64,000 nt of DNA. It comes from a virus. Below the pieces are notes generated by a model. That model did not search any database, was not told the origin of the DNA, and saw nothing but the letters and a program-made list of their open reading frames with translations. The DNA lies in the IMG/VR virus record IMGVR_UViG_3300028909_000018, positions 43,555 through 107,554 of that record; one strand, given 5' to 3'. A program made the position numbers and the translations under genes. Shown here one piece after another: positions 7,293 to 15,258 of this stretch (position 1 is its first letter; each line of letters begins with the position of its first letter).

Positions 7293-7906
7293 TATTTTTT
7301 CCTCTTTTCATATTCTTCAATGATACTTTGATGCACGGCCATCTCATCCTTACTCGCGTCGATCATGGCGAAACGATCCTGATTAGCCCACAGAGATTGA
7401 AAGTCGCCTCTTGCCTTGTCATAAAATTCAAAGGGACGTTGGTCAAAGGTGTTGAGGTTTCCTCTAATCCTAAGACGTTCTAGGGCCTCGCTGACGGGCA
7501 TGTCAAGCAAGAAGGTAATATCTGGCATGGCATACCACTCTTTGCTACCAGTCTCGACCTTGATCGAATTCCATTTGGTTGACCGACGCAGATTAATATC
7601 TACATCCTGCTGGTAGACTTCGGTGGAATCAAAAAACCTATCACAAATAACGACCTTCCCGGCGTCGATAGCTGGCCTGATCGTGTTTAAAATGTGATCC
7701 CGACGAGCGGCATAAAAAAGAAAGAATTCCGTATATTGGTCCAGATCGTTGTTGATAATGATATTACGGATTTGTTCCGCGATATAGGAGCCGCCCGGCT
7801 CTCTAGTTAGCAGAACGGGAATATTCTGTGCCTCAAGGTAAGAAGCCAAAAGTTTGGCCTGTGTACTCTTTCCGGTACCGTCTATGCCTTCAAATGTAAT
7901 AAAAAT
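7292..7906 (-). CDS. tmk: thymidylate kinase, probable AUU start
   Basis: It phosphorylates dTMP to dTDP for dTTP synthesis. The frame encodes FITFEGIDGTGKSTQ (P-loop), LLTREPGG (the DR/EPGG motif) and VICDRFFDST, all characteristic of Tmk. No ATG, GTG or TTG exists between the upstream in-frame stop and the P-loop. The best start is ATT at 7904-7906, eight bases after GAGGAAG, inside the end of the upstream gene. ATG at 7849 would remove the P-loop. Length of about 204 residues fits the family. ThyX, RNR and dCMP deaminase in this window feed the same pathway. Confidence 0.85.
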   Translation of the reverse strand: MFITFEGIDGTGKSTQAKLLASYLEAQNIPVLLTREPGGSYIAEQIRNIIINNDLDQYTEFFLFYAARRDHILNTIRPAIDAGKVVICDRFFDSTEVYQQDVDINLRRSTKWNSIKVETGSKEWYAMPDITFLLDMPVSEALERLRIRGNLNTFDQRPFEFYDKARGDFQSLWANQDRFAMIDASKDEMAVHQSIIEEYEKRKK

Positions 7907-8168
7907 CGTGTTCTTCCTCTTTATGGAGTAATTCTTTCTTCAGCAAGATAGGTTCATTAAATTTTTCAGAAAGAACCTTACAGATTTCATGCAAAAGACG
8001 TGATCTGTCGTATGGTGACCACTCATTTCTACCTTCACAAGTATTTGAAAGGATGTCCTGTGCGATGCATTTACCTACGAGCCATGCGGCAAGCTTTGTA
8101 CTATCAGGATTATTGATTACAATCTTATCCAGATTTTCTTCAATAATCGACTCAACATTATAAGACAT
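7890..8168 (-). CDS. hypothetical protein, 92 aa
   Basis: Start MSYNVESIIEENLDKI follows GGAGGATTAAA. The middle WLVGKCIAQD / RLLHEICKVL segments are helical. Its last 17 bases overlap the tmk start region, so tmk translation may depend on ribosomes finishing this gene. Confidence 0.6.
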   Translation of the reverse strand: MSYNVESIIEENLDKIVINNPDSTKLAAWLVGKCIAQDILSNTCEGRNEWSPYDRSRLLHEICKVLSEKFNEPILLKKELLHKEEEHDFYYI

Positions 8169-8169
8169 T

Positions 8170-8391
8170 TTAATCCTCCAAAAGTTCAAATCTAAACCAA
8201 CGCCCTCCAAACATCGCAAATTGTTTGATAGCGAAGTCAGTAATTTCCCCGTCCTTACCCACGATGAACGTCATCTCATAACGAGAATCTTCTGGTATCA
8301 GCAACGTATCGATCCGCAACTCACGATTATCGATTATCTCTTGTGTATTGTTCGTGGCGTCACAGATGACCTCAAAATCATCAAGTCCCAT
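8170..8391 (-). CDS. hypothetical protein, 73 aa
   Basis: An acidic protein that ends in GGRWFRFELLED. It lies directly upstream of the preceding gene with one base between stop and start. Family unknown. Confidence 0.55.
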   Translation of the reverse strand: MGLDDFEVICDATNNTQEIIDNRELRIDTLLIPEDSRYEMTFIVGKDGEITDFAIKQFAMFGGRWFRFELLED

Positions 8392-8401
8392 AAAAACTTT
8401 C

Positions 8402-8542
8402 TTATTTGAGAAGGCGGATCATTTCAGTTTCGAAACGCCTAAAGAAATGCCACTGTTCATCGAGCATCTTCTTATGAAATTCATCATAAGTTCGAATTTT
8501 CATCCATTCGCCCATCTTGGTGTAGAAATCAAAAGGCGTCAT
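8402..8542 (-). CDS. hypothetical protein, 46 aa
   Basis: Start MTPFDFYTKMGEWM overlaps the stop of the outer spanin gene (ATGA), and AAGGAAACACA precedes it. Helical and charged; function unknown, but the position suggests late co-expression with lysis genes. Confidence 0.55.
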   Translation of the reverse strand: MTPFDFYTKMGEWMKIRTYDEFHKKMLDEQWHFFRRFETEMIRLLK

Positions 8543-8814
8543 TGTGTTTCCTTCTGAGCATTATCAAGATACTTCTGCACGGCCACGGCATGGTTGTGAC
8601 AGTATTGATTATGCTTCCAAAGCTTGACGTAGCTCTTCGCCACGTCCTTGTTAGACTTAAACTTCTCTGGAAGCTTGACTGACCCACAGGCCAACAGATT
8701 CGATGGAGGCATGATAACCTCATAATGTGTCACCTTAATGTCCACAGGCTGTGGCGTGGCACAACCGGCCAGACACACACCAATAATCAACGCGGCGATT
8801 GTAAGCTTAATCAT
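8539..8814 (-). CDS. outer-membrane spanin, Rz1-like lipoprotein
   Basis: An N-terminal signal with lipobox (IGVCLAGC, modified Cys at about 18) marks an outer-membrane lipoprotein. It follows a membr-anchored coiled-coil gene directly. Together they have the order and topology of a two-component spanin, which fuses inner and outer membranes in the last step of lysis of Gram-negative hosts. T4 itself uses PseT.3/PseT.2. The mature part contains two more Cys residues. Confidence 0.7.
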   Translation of the reverse strand: MIKLTIAALIIGVCLAGCATPQPVDIKVTHYEVIMPPSNLLACGSVKLPEKFKSNKDVAKSYVKLWKHNQYCHNHAVAVQKYLDNAQKETQ

Positions 8815-9173
8815 TATTTTCTTCCCTTTAGACTTCCTAAAATTTGGTTAAAGATTGGATCGAGTTGATCGTCCTTTGTGGCGTCAACTGCGGCATTGGC
8901 GATACCGGCAGATTCTTTCACTCTCCCATCAAGGACAGAATTCTGTTCCTGAAGCTGTTGGAGATTGGTGGCGAGGGTTTTATTAACCGCCGCCATCGCG
9001 TCTTTTTCCTTGATGACTTCTTCAAGCTGCATCTGATTAAACGATGCCAAGGCTTCTTTCTTGGCCTCGTGAATTTTGAGTTCATACCACCCAAATACGA
9101 GACCGACCAACATGATGCCACCGGCAACATATCCAACAATTCTTCCGAATGGCGTGAGTAGGAAAGCAAGCAT
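8814..9173 (-). CDS. inner-membrane spanin, Rz-like
   Basis: One N-terminal membrane helix (about 10-28) is followed by a long coiled coil (about 35-95). This is the usual topology of the inner spanin subunit. The stop overlaps the start of the lipoprotein gene by one base, and a TATAAATA box lies 20 bases upstream. Assignment rests on topology and pairing, not on sequence similarity. Confidence 0.65.
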   Translation of the reverse strand: MLAFLLTPFGRIVGYVAGGIMLVGLVFGWYELKIHEAKKEALASFNQMQLEEVIKEKDAMAAVNKTLATNLQQLQEQNSVLDGRVKESAGIANAAVDATKDDQLDPIFNQILGSLKGRK

Positions 9174-9191
9174 AAAAAACCCTTTTGTGCC

Positions 9192-9199
9192 TATTTATA
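9192..9199 (-). promoter_or_regulatory. late-type promoter box for spanin genes
   Basis: TATAAATA on the minus strand, 18 bases before the inner-spanin ATG. Confidence 0.6.
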
Positions 9200-9515
9200 A
9201 TTTATAACGCCACTGTTCATTCGGAGGAATTGATTTATAACGCCACTGTTCATTCGGAGGAATGAAGCCATGAGGGTACTTATAACTACATTGTTCTTGT
9301 ATGACACCCTGATTGTCGGGTTTACCTATATAACAATCCTTAGACTGTATATAAGCCCCTATCCCCGCGAAGATGAAAAGTATAACGAAGAACACAACAA
9401 GACCTATAACACGAAATAGAATGTAGTACAAGATAGCCTTACCGGCTATATTACCGATACTGGTGTTCAGAAGGCCGTTGCCGATTTCTTTCGGTGTTGC
9501 ATCAAAAAGACCCAT
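9195..9515 (-). CDS. membrane protein with duplicated C-terminal peptide, 106 aa
   Basis: An amphipathic N-terminus is followed by hydrophobic segments (about 26-55). Residues IPPNEQWRYK occur twice in a row at the C-terminus, from a 33-bp DNA duplication. The last bases overlap the spanin promoter. Function unknown; position next to spanins suggests a lysis-associated membrane protein. Confidence 0.6.
   Translation of the reverse strand: MGLFDATPKEIGNGLLNTSIGNIAGKAILYYILFRVIGLVVFFVILFIFAGIGAYIQSKDCYIGKPDNQGVIQEQCSYKYPHGFIPPNEQWRYKSIPPNEQWRYKL
9200..9263. repeat. 33-bp tandem duplication
   Basis: Two nearly perfect copies of a 33-bp unit lie in the 3' end of the membrane protein gene. The unit length keeps the reading frame, so the protein gains an 11-residue repeat. 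Confidence 0.85.
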
Positions 9516-9532
9516 GATGAATAATCCTTGTG

Positions 9533-10531
9533 TTACCAGCGGTTCATTTGCGCCTGATGAAAATAATATACCTTATTTCCGTAGGTGTCAAGGAGAAAAT
9601 CCTCAATCCACGCCTTGTCCACATTCTCAGGCAAGGTAGATTTCATGGCTGCATCTTCGACATCCACAAACAATTCCTCAATCTTTTCAGACACTTCCTT
9701 GTATGGAAGCCATCCCTTCTTGATATTTAGAAGTTCGGGAGCATTGGGACGAGGAAAAATAATGTTATGGGTTCTGAATAGCTCCACCGCCTGCTGCCCA
9801 ATTCGAACAGCATGAGATAATGCCTTCCAGTCCACGCCTTCATTCTTTTCGGCCTGTAGAGCCCTCTTTCCATACCCGTCCACGATCTTCTCGACCACAG
9901 AGAAGGCGCTTCCGACAGAGGCGGTAAAGGGTAGCAGACGATCACATACATCCAGATGACGAATCTCCTGACCACTGGCCAGAGGGATATCCACGATCTT
10001 GATGAATTCCTTGTCCTTGGCCCATACGTCGATCTTGGTGGCATAATCACCCAGCTTCTTATTCATTCCCAAAATACTAACAAGATGGTTAAGAAATTCA
10101 AGCGCATCACGAGCGGCGGCGACGCGGGAGCCCTTGATGCCGTATTTGTTGGCTTGTTGACGACAATAGCCGATGAAGGCCTTGGACTGCCGGGAGATGA
10201 GTTTTTTCCGATTATTCTGAATACGAGTCCACATAGGAGAGTGTTCAAGAATATAATTATTCGGAGCGAAGAGCATGTCCAGAGAAACCGTCTGACCTTC
10301 CGCGACAAGCTTCAGATACTTATCGAGACTGTAAATTTCCTCATCGATGTCGGCGGAAGAATTTTTCTCAAACTCAGGCTTCTCCTTAGAGTAAGAAATT
10401 GATTCCTTGACGCGACGCAGAAGAATATCCTCGGCGGTGGGAATATAAACCGCCTTGTAATCTGTATCGCTTGTGGGAGTATTTGTCCCATATAAGGATG
10501 ATCCGAAGAGCAATCTAACAATCTTTTCCAT
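9533..10531 (-). CDS. predicted nucleotidyltransferase (COG3541-like)
   Basis: The N-terminus FGSSLYGTNTPTSDTDYKAV contains the GS...G...SDxD signature of DNA polymerase beta-type nucleotidyltransferases; the third acidic residue may lie in SLDMLF (about 83-88). The rest resembles the large uncharacterised YcgL-type phage and bacterial proteins. Its substrate is not known. T4-like phages often carry it near RNA-repair or tRNA functions, and this window has two RNA ligases and many tRNAs. Confidence 0.75.
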   Translation of the reverse strand: MEKIVRLLFGSSLYGTNTPTSDTDYKAVYIPTAEDILLRRVKESISYSKEKPEFEKNSSADIDEEIYSLDKYLKLVAEGQTVSLDMLFAPNNYILEHSPMWTRIQNNRKKLISRQSKAFIGYCRQQANKYGIKGSRVAAARDALEFLNHLVSILGMNKKLGDYATKIDVWAKDKEFIKIVDIPLASGQEIRHLDVCDRLLPFTASVGSAFSVVEKIVDGYGKRALQAEKNEGVDWKALSHAVRIGQQAVELFRTHNIIFPRPNAPELLNIKKGWLPYKEVSEKIEELFVDVEDAAMKSTLPENVDKAWIEDFLLDTYGNKVYYFHQAQMNRW

Positions 10532-10542
10532 GATTAATCCTT

Positions 10543-10632
10543 TTACTTCTTACACTTGTTCCGATTGCGGCGCTTCTTGGAGCCGATCTTCCGACGCCCC
10601 TTACGTGGGCGGTTCTTCTTAGGTGTAGGCAA
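10543..10632 (-). CDS. 29-aa basic peptide or read-through tail of Dda
   Basis: From TTG at 10632 (after AAAGGAAAGAAA) the frame encodes a peptide with more than half Lys/Arg residues (PTPKKNRPRKGRRKIGSKKR and onward). It is exactly in frame with dda, which ends at a TAG at 10645-10647. It could therefore be an independent tiny gene or a 33-residue extension added when the TAG is read as sense. The phage encodes a tRNA with a UAG-reading anticodon (54293-54370). Confidence 0.5.
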   Translation of the reverse strand: MPTPKKNRPRKGRRKIGSKKRRNRNKCKK

Positions 10633-10644
10633 TTTCTTTCCTTT

Positions 10645-11901
10645 CTAGAACGTATAGATGCGTTTTGTAGGTCTCGTTGCCGCAACGTAAAGACACTGGA
10701 AGGCTTCCTGTGACTTGTGGTTACAGAGGATGTCCTGCTGGTCAATGTAGCACTCGGTTATTGTCGAACCTTGGGCTCTATGCGCCGTCAGGGCATATCC
10801 ATATCTTACCTCATCGAGGTAATTCTTCAAATCCCAGAATTCCTTCCATGCGGCTCTTTTTCCGCCCTTACTGACATTCTTGGCTTCGATGGCCTTGCGT
10901 GATAGTAGCACATTTAATGCGTCTTGATCAACAGGAACTTTCAAAATAATTTCCTGATTGTTGTTCTTAACGTACAATTCCCAATATTCGATATCATGAA
11001 TATCATCGATCACCACATAATTTTCATTGGTGGCTTCCTCGACAATATATTCATCATCGGTGTGGGCGATAAATTCATCGTTCCTGACGACAGGCTTGCC
11101 GATCAGGATAATATCACCAGCCTCGTACTTTTGGGTGAACAACAACTTGCGGCGAATAATTGTGTTATAATAATTAACCGTATCATTGCGCCATGCGATG
11201 ACCTTGGTTTCATTGAAGTTGACACTTCTAATTTTACTCAAAAGATGATCTTCAAATTCTCTCTTCGAATCAAAAAGAAAGACACCATCACCCTCGGCGC
11301 TGACATCCTGCCGGATCGGAGAGATATAATTCTTTTCACGGAGACAGGCGCGGATTTCAGTCGCCATATTCAGCAACTCATTATCATTCCGCATGACTGT
11401 TCGAAGAATGGCTCTATTACTCTCCTTATCAATTGTTTTCCACGCTGGACTTGATATTTCATTAACCGGAGGAAGCTGCGCCGGATCACCAACGAAGATG
11501 ACGCGAATGGCAGGCATGGAGATGATGACGTTTAGAAGTTCTCGACCGACCATGGAAGCCTCGTCCACGACGATGATCGAGCCCTTGGGGAAGTAGATTG
11601 GCTTGTCAGATTTTGTCAGGACGAGTCGGTCTTCCCGCTCTTCCATCTTTAGGCCGAGCAGGGAGTAAATCGTCTTGACGGAGACGCCAAGATTATTTTC
11701 CAACACCTTGGAGGCCTTGTTCGTCGTCGCGCTGAAATAGAGGTTCGGGATATTACTCTGGGCTATCAATTTGGTCAGGAAGGTCTTCCCGGTTCCTGCG
11801 AAGCCTTGAAGGAGGAAGAACCGTTCCTTCGTCTTAATCCACTTCTTGATGGCCTTCAGTGCTTCCTGCTGGTCCACACTCAGATTAATTTTGTTTGTCA
11901 A
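10645..11901 (-). CDS. dda: Dda-like SF1 DNA helicase
   Basis: Residues show the superfamily 1B motifs in order: Q-motif region, Walker A GFAGTGKT (about 33-40), ATTNKAS (Ia), VVDEAS (II), GDPAQLPPV (III) and near the C-terminus YALTAHRAQGSTI (V) and VAATRPTKRI (VI). The 418-residue length fits T4 Dda (439). Dda moves 5' to 3', helps initiation and clears proteins off DNA. The gene ends in UAG followed in frame by a highly basic frame, see the adjacent entry. Confidence 0.92.
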   Translation of the reverse strand: MTNKINLSVDQQEALKAIKKWIKTKERFFLLQGFAGTGKTFLTKLIAQSNIPNLYFSATTNKASKVLENNLGVSVKTIYSLLGLKMEEREDRLVLTKSDKPIYFPKGSIIVVDEASMVGRELLNVIISMPAIRVIFVGDPAQLPPVNEISSPAWKTIDKESNRAILRTVMRNDNELLNMATEIRACLREKNYISPIRQDVSAEGDGVFLFDSKREFEDHLLSKIRSVNFNETKVIAWRNDTVNYYNTIIRRKLLFTQKYEAGDIILIGKPVVRNDEFIAHTDDEYIVEEATNENYVVIDDIHDIEYWELYVKNNNQEIILKVPVDQDALNVLLSRKAIEAKNVSKGGKRAAWKEFWDLKNYLDEVRYGYALTAHRAQGSTITECYIDQQDILCNHKSQEAFQCLYVAATRPTKRIYTF

Positions 11902-11936
11902 TGTTATTTCTTTCTTTGTGTGAAAATTTCTGTATT

Positions 11937-12182
11937 CTAAGTATCCTGATCCTTCCGCAGCTTATAATTATTAGGATCGAGGATGACGAAATTCATCATC
12001 CCATGGTAGCCTTTTTCAAGAAGTGGGGAACCGAGATTGACATAATAAATCTCACCACAAGAAAGGGTCTCGCCGGTCCACTTAGCTTCATGGACTATAA
12101 TCACCCAGCCTTTCATTGTCAACATCCAAGATAGAAGTTCTTTACAGACTTCGACGTGACAAGTTCCCCAATTTTTCATCAT
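11937..12182 (-). CDS. hypothetical protein, 81 aa
   Basis: The start MMKNWGTCHVEV overlaps the Nudix gene stop and follows GGAGGG. A central hydrophobic strand region suggests a small beta-rich protein. The stop is UAG. Family unknown; it is the last gene of an overlapping four-gene set. Confidence 0.55.
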   Translation of the reverse strand: MMKNWGTCHVEVCKELLSWMLTMKGWVIIVHEAKWTGETLSCGEIYYVNLGSPLLEKGYHGMMNFVILDPNNYKLRKDQDT

Positions 12183-12613
12183 CCCTCCAAAATTACTGGT
12201 AGTTTCAAATCATTATTATTCATGGCCAATTCAATCAGGAGCCGGATATTCGGAGCCAAATTATTGTAAAAATAATAAGATGGGTTGAACAAGTCCTTGA
12301 TGGCGAAAACATGAAGCTGCTCATCCGTCAAGGGCCTGATCATATTTAGATCATGATCTGGAGTATAAAAGAAATGAACTTCAAAGGTGGAAGTCTTGTA
12401 GACGGCCAAATATTTCCAAAAAGCCTTACTACTAATGGTGGATTCTTCCTTGGCCTCACGATACATGCATTCTAGCGGGGTTTCCCCTTCCTCGACATGA
12501 CCACCGATGCCGTTGAAAAGTCCTTCTTGCCACTTTGGACGGCGCTTCTGGATTAGCATGACGTTCTGTTTTGGTTCATCAAAAATAAGGCCACACGAAT
12601 AGAGTTGTGTCAT
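12179..12613 (-). CDS. Nudix hydrolase
   Basis: The Nudix box GGHVEEGETPLECMYREAKE (about 37-56) followed by E-S carries the REAxEE metal site. It would hydrolyse a nucleoside diphosphate linked to another group. The 144-residue size is typical. T4 NudE is a comparable phage enzyme, but the substrate cannot be read here. It overlaps genes on both sides by four bases. Confidence 0.85.
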   Translation of the reverse strand: MTQLYSCGLIFDEPKQNVMLIQKRRPKWQEGLFNGIGGHVEEGETPLECMYREAKEESTISSKAFWKYLAVYKTSTFEVHFFYTPDHDLNMIRPLTDEQLHVFAIKDLFNPSYYFYNNLAPNIRLLIELAMNNNDLKLPVILEG

Positions 12614-13047
12614 AAAATAATTCCTTCTCTTGGTAAGAATAATTGAATAGGAACCTTTTTCTTTATTGAATAATCAAAAGTGTACCATGTTCCACCCTTG
12701 CTCTGGTGTTCCATCTCCCACGGCACCGCCATCATCACGTCAGAATTATCAACGATATCCCTGTTGCGTTTCATGTAGGTCTGGGGAGCGTGGATAATAT
12801 CAGACTTGTGATTATAACGCAAGATAAATTCTAAAGGTGGAAAACAAACAATTTCATACCCCAAATCCATCGCGATATCAGCGGCTTCGCCGTCCACCCC
12901 GATACAATCTCCATGATTAAATTGTGCTACATCAACGCCTTCAATAATATCATAAAGGTACTGGTATACATTTTGTTTTTGGTAATTGGTCATACCCGAT
13001 CTGGTGCCTGTCACACCGACGCGAAACACTGGTTTATCAGTCAACAT
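12610..13047 (-). CDS. SLOG-like nucleotide-binding protein
   Basis: The pattern VGVTGTRSGM, then HGDCIGVDGEAADIAMDLGY, RNRDIVDNSD and SKGGTWYT matches the Rossmann-like SLOG/DprA-type fold seen in phage proteins annotated as DUF2493-like. I chose ATG at 13047; TTG at 13044 has better spacing to GGAG. An upstream frame to 13164 lies wholly inside the ATP-grasp gene and was not used. SLOG domains bind nucleotides; the role here is unknown. Confidence 0.65.
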   Translation of the reverse strand: MLTDKPVFRVGVTGTRSGMTNYQKQNVYQYLYDIIEGVDVAQFNHGDCIGVDGEAADIAMDLGYEIVCFPPLEFILRYNHKSDIIHAPQTYMKRNRDIVDNSDVMMAVPWEMEHQSKGGTWYTFDYSIKKKVPIQLFLPREGIIL

Positions 13048-13915
13048 CTTCTCCATTAAATTCTCTGACAGCGGCTTCAGAGACTCTCTTGATGATATTA
13101 TTTGTGTCACAGGCATAAAGTCCCGAGCATGAGAAGGCATTGAATTCGATGATCCTAGGACCATCCACGGTCAGCGCCGTATCAACCACATAGACATTAT
13201 CTGGTTGATACTCTTCTCTTGAAATCTGTTTCGCCAAGGCCTGACAATCAGGTTCAACATCGATTCTGATGTCAAGCTTTCCGTCACGCTGATATTGGGA
13301 CTGCGCGATAACCTCTCGATTACAGATCACATGGCGATACTCACCAATAATTGATTTCTCCCGCGCGATGACACAAAGTTCTTCGTCAGAAATATGTTCG
13401 TACCTCGATAGCTGCTCTGGGTTATCCTCGGCGGTATTAAAGTCGAAGACACGGCCAGCAAATGATTTGGTCACCACGTCAGGCCTGATGAACATGCGGT
13501 GATCATCAAAATAAGGAGGTTGGAGACCATCAGAAAGGTCGGCATCCAACCTACGCTTCAACTCACCATAGGGCAGAATCTGCCACCGATCACTCAGCAT
13601 GAGGCCGGGATATCTCCAACAATAATTGGAGAACTTCAGCGCCTCCTTCTTGAAATATGCCCCCGGATATCCCAGATTTTTCAAAATCCCACATCGCTCA
13701 ACCTGATTCAAAAACTGAATCGAACCATAAAGGATGGTCGGCACTGGATCAAGTTGAGTGAAATTAAAAATAGGTTGAACACTGAAGGGAACATACTTTG
13801 TCACAAAGACATTATGTCCCTGATCGACGGCGGCACTTCCTAGGCTTGGAAATCCCCTGTCACCATCATGACGTTCCAGAAGGATTTCATCGATGACCCA
13901 ATTACATTTTTCCAT
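13037..13915 (-). CDS. ATP-grasp family protein (DUF4343-like)
   Basis: The C-terminal half carries the signs of an ATP-grasp ligase: FIRPDVVTKSFAG, IIGEYRHVI and YVVDTALTVDG-PRIIEFNAFS, with Asp, Glu and Asn in the metal-site positions. The target that is ligated is unknown. Start ATG at 13915 (MEKCNWVI) is preferred to a TTG at 13930. It overlaps the SLOG-like gene downstream and a membrane protein gene upstream. Confidence 0.7.
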   Translation of the reverse strand: MEKCNWVIDEILLERHDGDRGFPSLGSAAVDQGHNVFVTKYVPFSVQPIFNFTQLDPVPTILYGSIQFLNQVERCGILKNLGYPGAYFKKEALKFSNYCWRYPGLMLSDRWQILPYGELKRRLDADLSDGLQPPYFDDHRMFIRPDVVTKSFAGRVFDFNTAEDNPEQLSRYEHISDEELCVIAREKSIIGEYRHVICNREVIAQSQYQRDGKLDIRIDVEPDCQALAKQISREEYQPDNVYVVDTALTVDGPRIIEFNAFSCSGLYACDTNNIIKRVSEAAVREFNGEDVD

Positions 13916-14099
13916 GAAAGAAGATTCCAATTTTTTTGCCTAAATTCATAAAGAACCAAATAAAAATTGTTATGGGCCATAGGATTGATGCAAGGTATAA
14001 ACCTTGATTCGTAAAAACCTCTTCACCAGTTTTTATATGTGTATATCCACAGAAGATGAAGGCGAAAGCAAAATAGAGAAATAGATAAACCCAATCCAT
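13902..14099 (-). CDS. small two-helix membrane protein, 65 aa
   Basis: Two hydrophobic stretches (about 3-18 and 34-50) with a short hydrophilic loop (THIKTGEEVFTNQG). Its end overlaps the start of the ATP-grasp gene by 14 bases. Function unknown. Confidence 0.6.
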   Translation of the reverse strand: MDWVYLFLYFAFAFIFCGYTHIKTGEEVFTNQGLYLASILWPITIFIWFFMNLGKKIGIFFHGKM

Positions 14100-14129
14100 C
14101 AGAACATCTCCGATATTTTTACACCTAGT

Positions 14130-14291
14130 TTAAAGCCCCCCAATAACAGGAATCATGAAAGGCCAGAATAACGCTCCACATATAACAATAGGAGCAGACC
14201 AAAATTTGTGTTGCGCATAGCCGCCAAACAAGGCAGCTATTGCAAAGTATCCAATCACAAAAAGAAACGTTAAAATCAAATTCCAATCCAT
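14130..14291 (-). CDS. small membrane protein, 53 aa
   Basis: The ATG at 14291 overlaps the regA stop (TGATGG) and encodes MDWNLILTFLFVIGYFAIAA and a second hydrophobic stretch. It resembles its neighbour at 13902-14099 in size and topology (both start MDW), so they may be paralogues. A longer frame at 14125-14307 is out of register and was rejected. Confidence 0.6.
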   Translation of the reverse strand: MDWNLILTFLFVIGYFAIAALFGGYAQHKFWSAPIVICGALFWPFMIPVIGGL

Positions 14292-14689
14292 CAGCCTTTA
14301 ACTCCAATGTTATATTTCACGACAAAATTCCAATCCGGCTTCTCGGCAAAGGGAACCACACGAATTGTCTTCATGCTGGCCACAGGTGACTCGGTGACGG
14401 AGGGATTGACAATCTTGACCAGATTCCACTGTTGCAGAAGGTTGGCGATGGTGTTGCGACGGCCCCGATCCTCGTCGGAGAAATGTTTGCCCTTACCATC
14501 CAACATGAACATCTCTAGAAAATGAACGATGTAATACCGGCCTCGCTTATGTAGAATGTGACAAGTCTGATACAGTGTCTTGTCCTTATGTGAGGCAATC
14601 CCGATTCGGGAAAGAGTTTCCTTGACCTTTAAAAAGTCTTCATCATATTTTAGTTCAATCTCTACGAGAGAATCAACGACAGTAGACAT
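14291..14689 (-). CDS. regA: RegA translational repressor
   Basis: The sequence LYQTCHILHKRGRYYIVHFL followed by EMFMLDGK and DEDRGRRNTIANLL is typical of T4 RegA, which binds ribosome sites of many early mRNAs and represses them, including clamp and clamp-loader genes. It sits directly downstream of genes 44 and 62 as in T4. Length 132 residues (T4: 122). Confidence 0.93.
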   Translation of the reverse strand: MSTVVDSLVEIELKYDEDFLKVKETLSRIGIASHKDKTLYQTCHILHKRGRYYIVHFLEMFMLDGKGKHFSDEDRGRRNTIANLLQQWNLVKIVNPSVTESPVASMKTIRVVPFAEKPDWNFVVKYNIGVKG

Positions 14690-14690
14690 A

Positions 14691-15074
14691 TTAATCTCCT
14701 TTTCTTATTATTGTTTCTTCATACCATTCTTTGATATACTGTAACTGTTCCTCGGTAAGGATTTTTAATGTATCCGCCGCGTGGTTAATGGAACAATCAT
14801 AATATTCTGATATTATCTTGATGTTTTCGTCGGCCTCACTTTTAAACCATTTCGAATATCTCTTCCTTCCTTTGATGGAGTTGAAGTAAAAATCCTTATG
14901 GAATTCTTTCGGGATATCTTTGGAGAACGAAGCCGCCTCGGCAGCATAAAGGATCGTGTCAACATGATACGAGAAGAATCGATCCGTAAGGTATTTGTCG
15001 TAGCCCTTGTCTAGTTCCGTCTCCTGACGGTTACTGAGAGCCGCAATATGCTCAAAAGGTTTTAACAAAGGCAT
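14691..15074 (-). CDS. 62: clamp loader small subunit gp62
   Basis: Assigned from position between regA and gene 44 and from gp62-like features: PLLKPFEHIAALSN at the N-terminus, then LTDRFFSYHVDTILYAAEA and a KDFYFNSIKGRKRYSKW block. In T4 one gp62 joins four gp44 subunits to load gp45. At 127 residues it is shorter than T4 gp62 (187), as in cyanophages. Confidence 0.8.
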   Translation of the reverse strand: MPLLKPFEHIAALSNRQETELDKGYDKYLTDRFFSYHVDTILYAAEAASFSKDIPKEFHKDFYFNSIKGRKRYSKWFKSEADENIKIISEYYDCSINHAADTLKILTEEQLQYIKEWYEETIIRKGD

Positions 15075-15255
15075 ATGTCATCACAATAAATATAAAGTAA
15101 AACATGAAAAGATATATATAATCATCCTTCTTTAATTCACGATGGAGCATCATAAATGTTCCTGAAAGAAGAGCCAAGATGGAAAATCCATATATGACAA
15201 ATATGGAGCACCAGATGAAACCGTAAAAAATATTAAATATAAGATCAAGCAACAT
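15052..15255 (-). CDS. two-helix membrane protein, 67 aa
   Basis: Two hydrophobic segments (about 5-32 and 47-64). It is inserted between genes 44 and 62 and overlaps the start of 62 by 23 bases. A non-replication membrane protein inside this core operon is unusual. Function unknown. Confidence 0.6.
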   Translation of the reverse strand: MLLDLIFNIFYGFIWCSIFVIYGFSILALLSGTFMMLHRELKKDDYIYLFMFYFIFIVMTYAFVKTF

Positions 15256-15258
15256 GGT

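Noticed and set aside
14125-14307. 60-codon frame over the small membrane gene
   Set aside because: Out of register with the hydrophobic frame that starts MDWNLIL at the regA stop.
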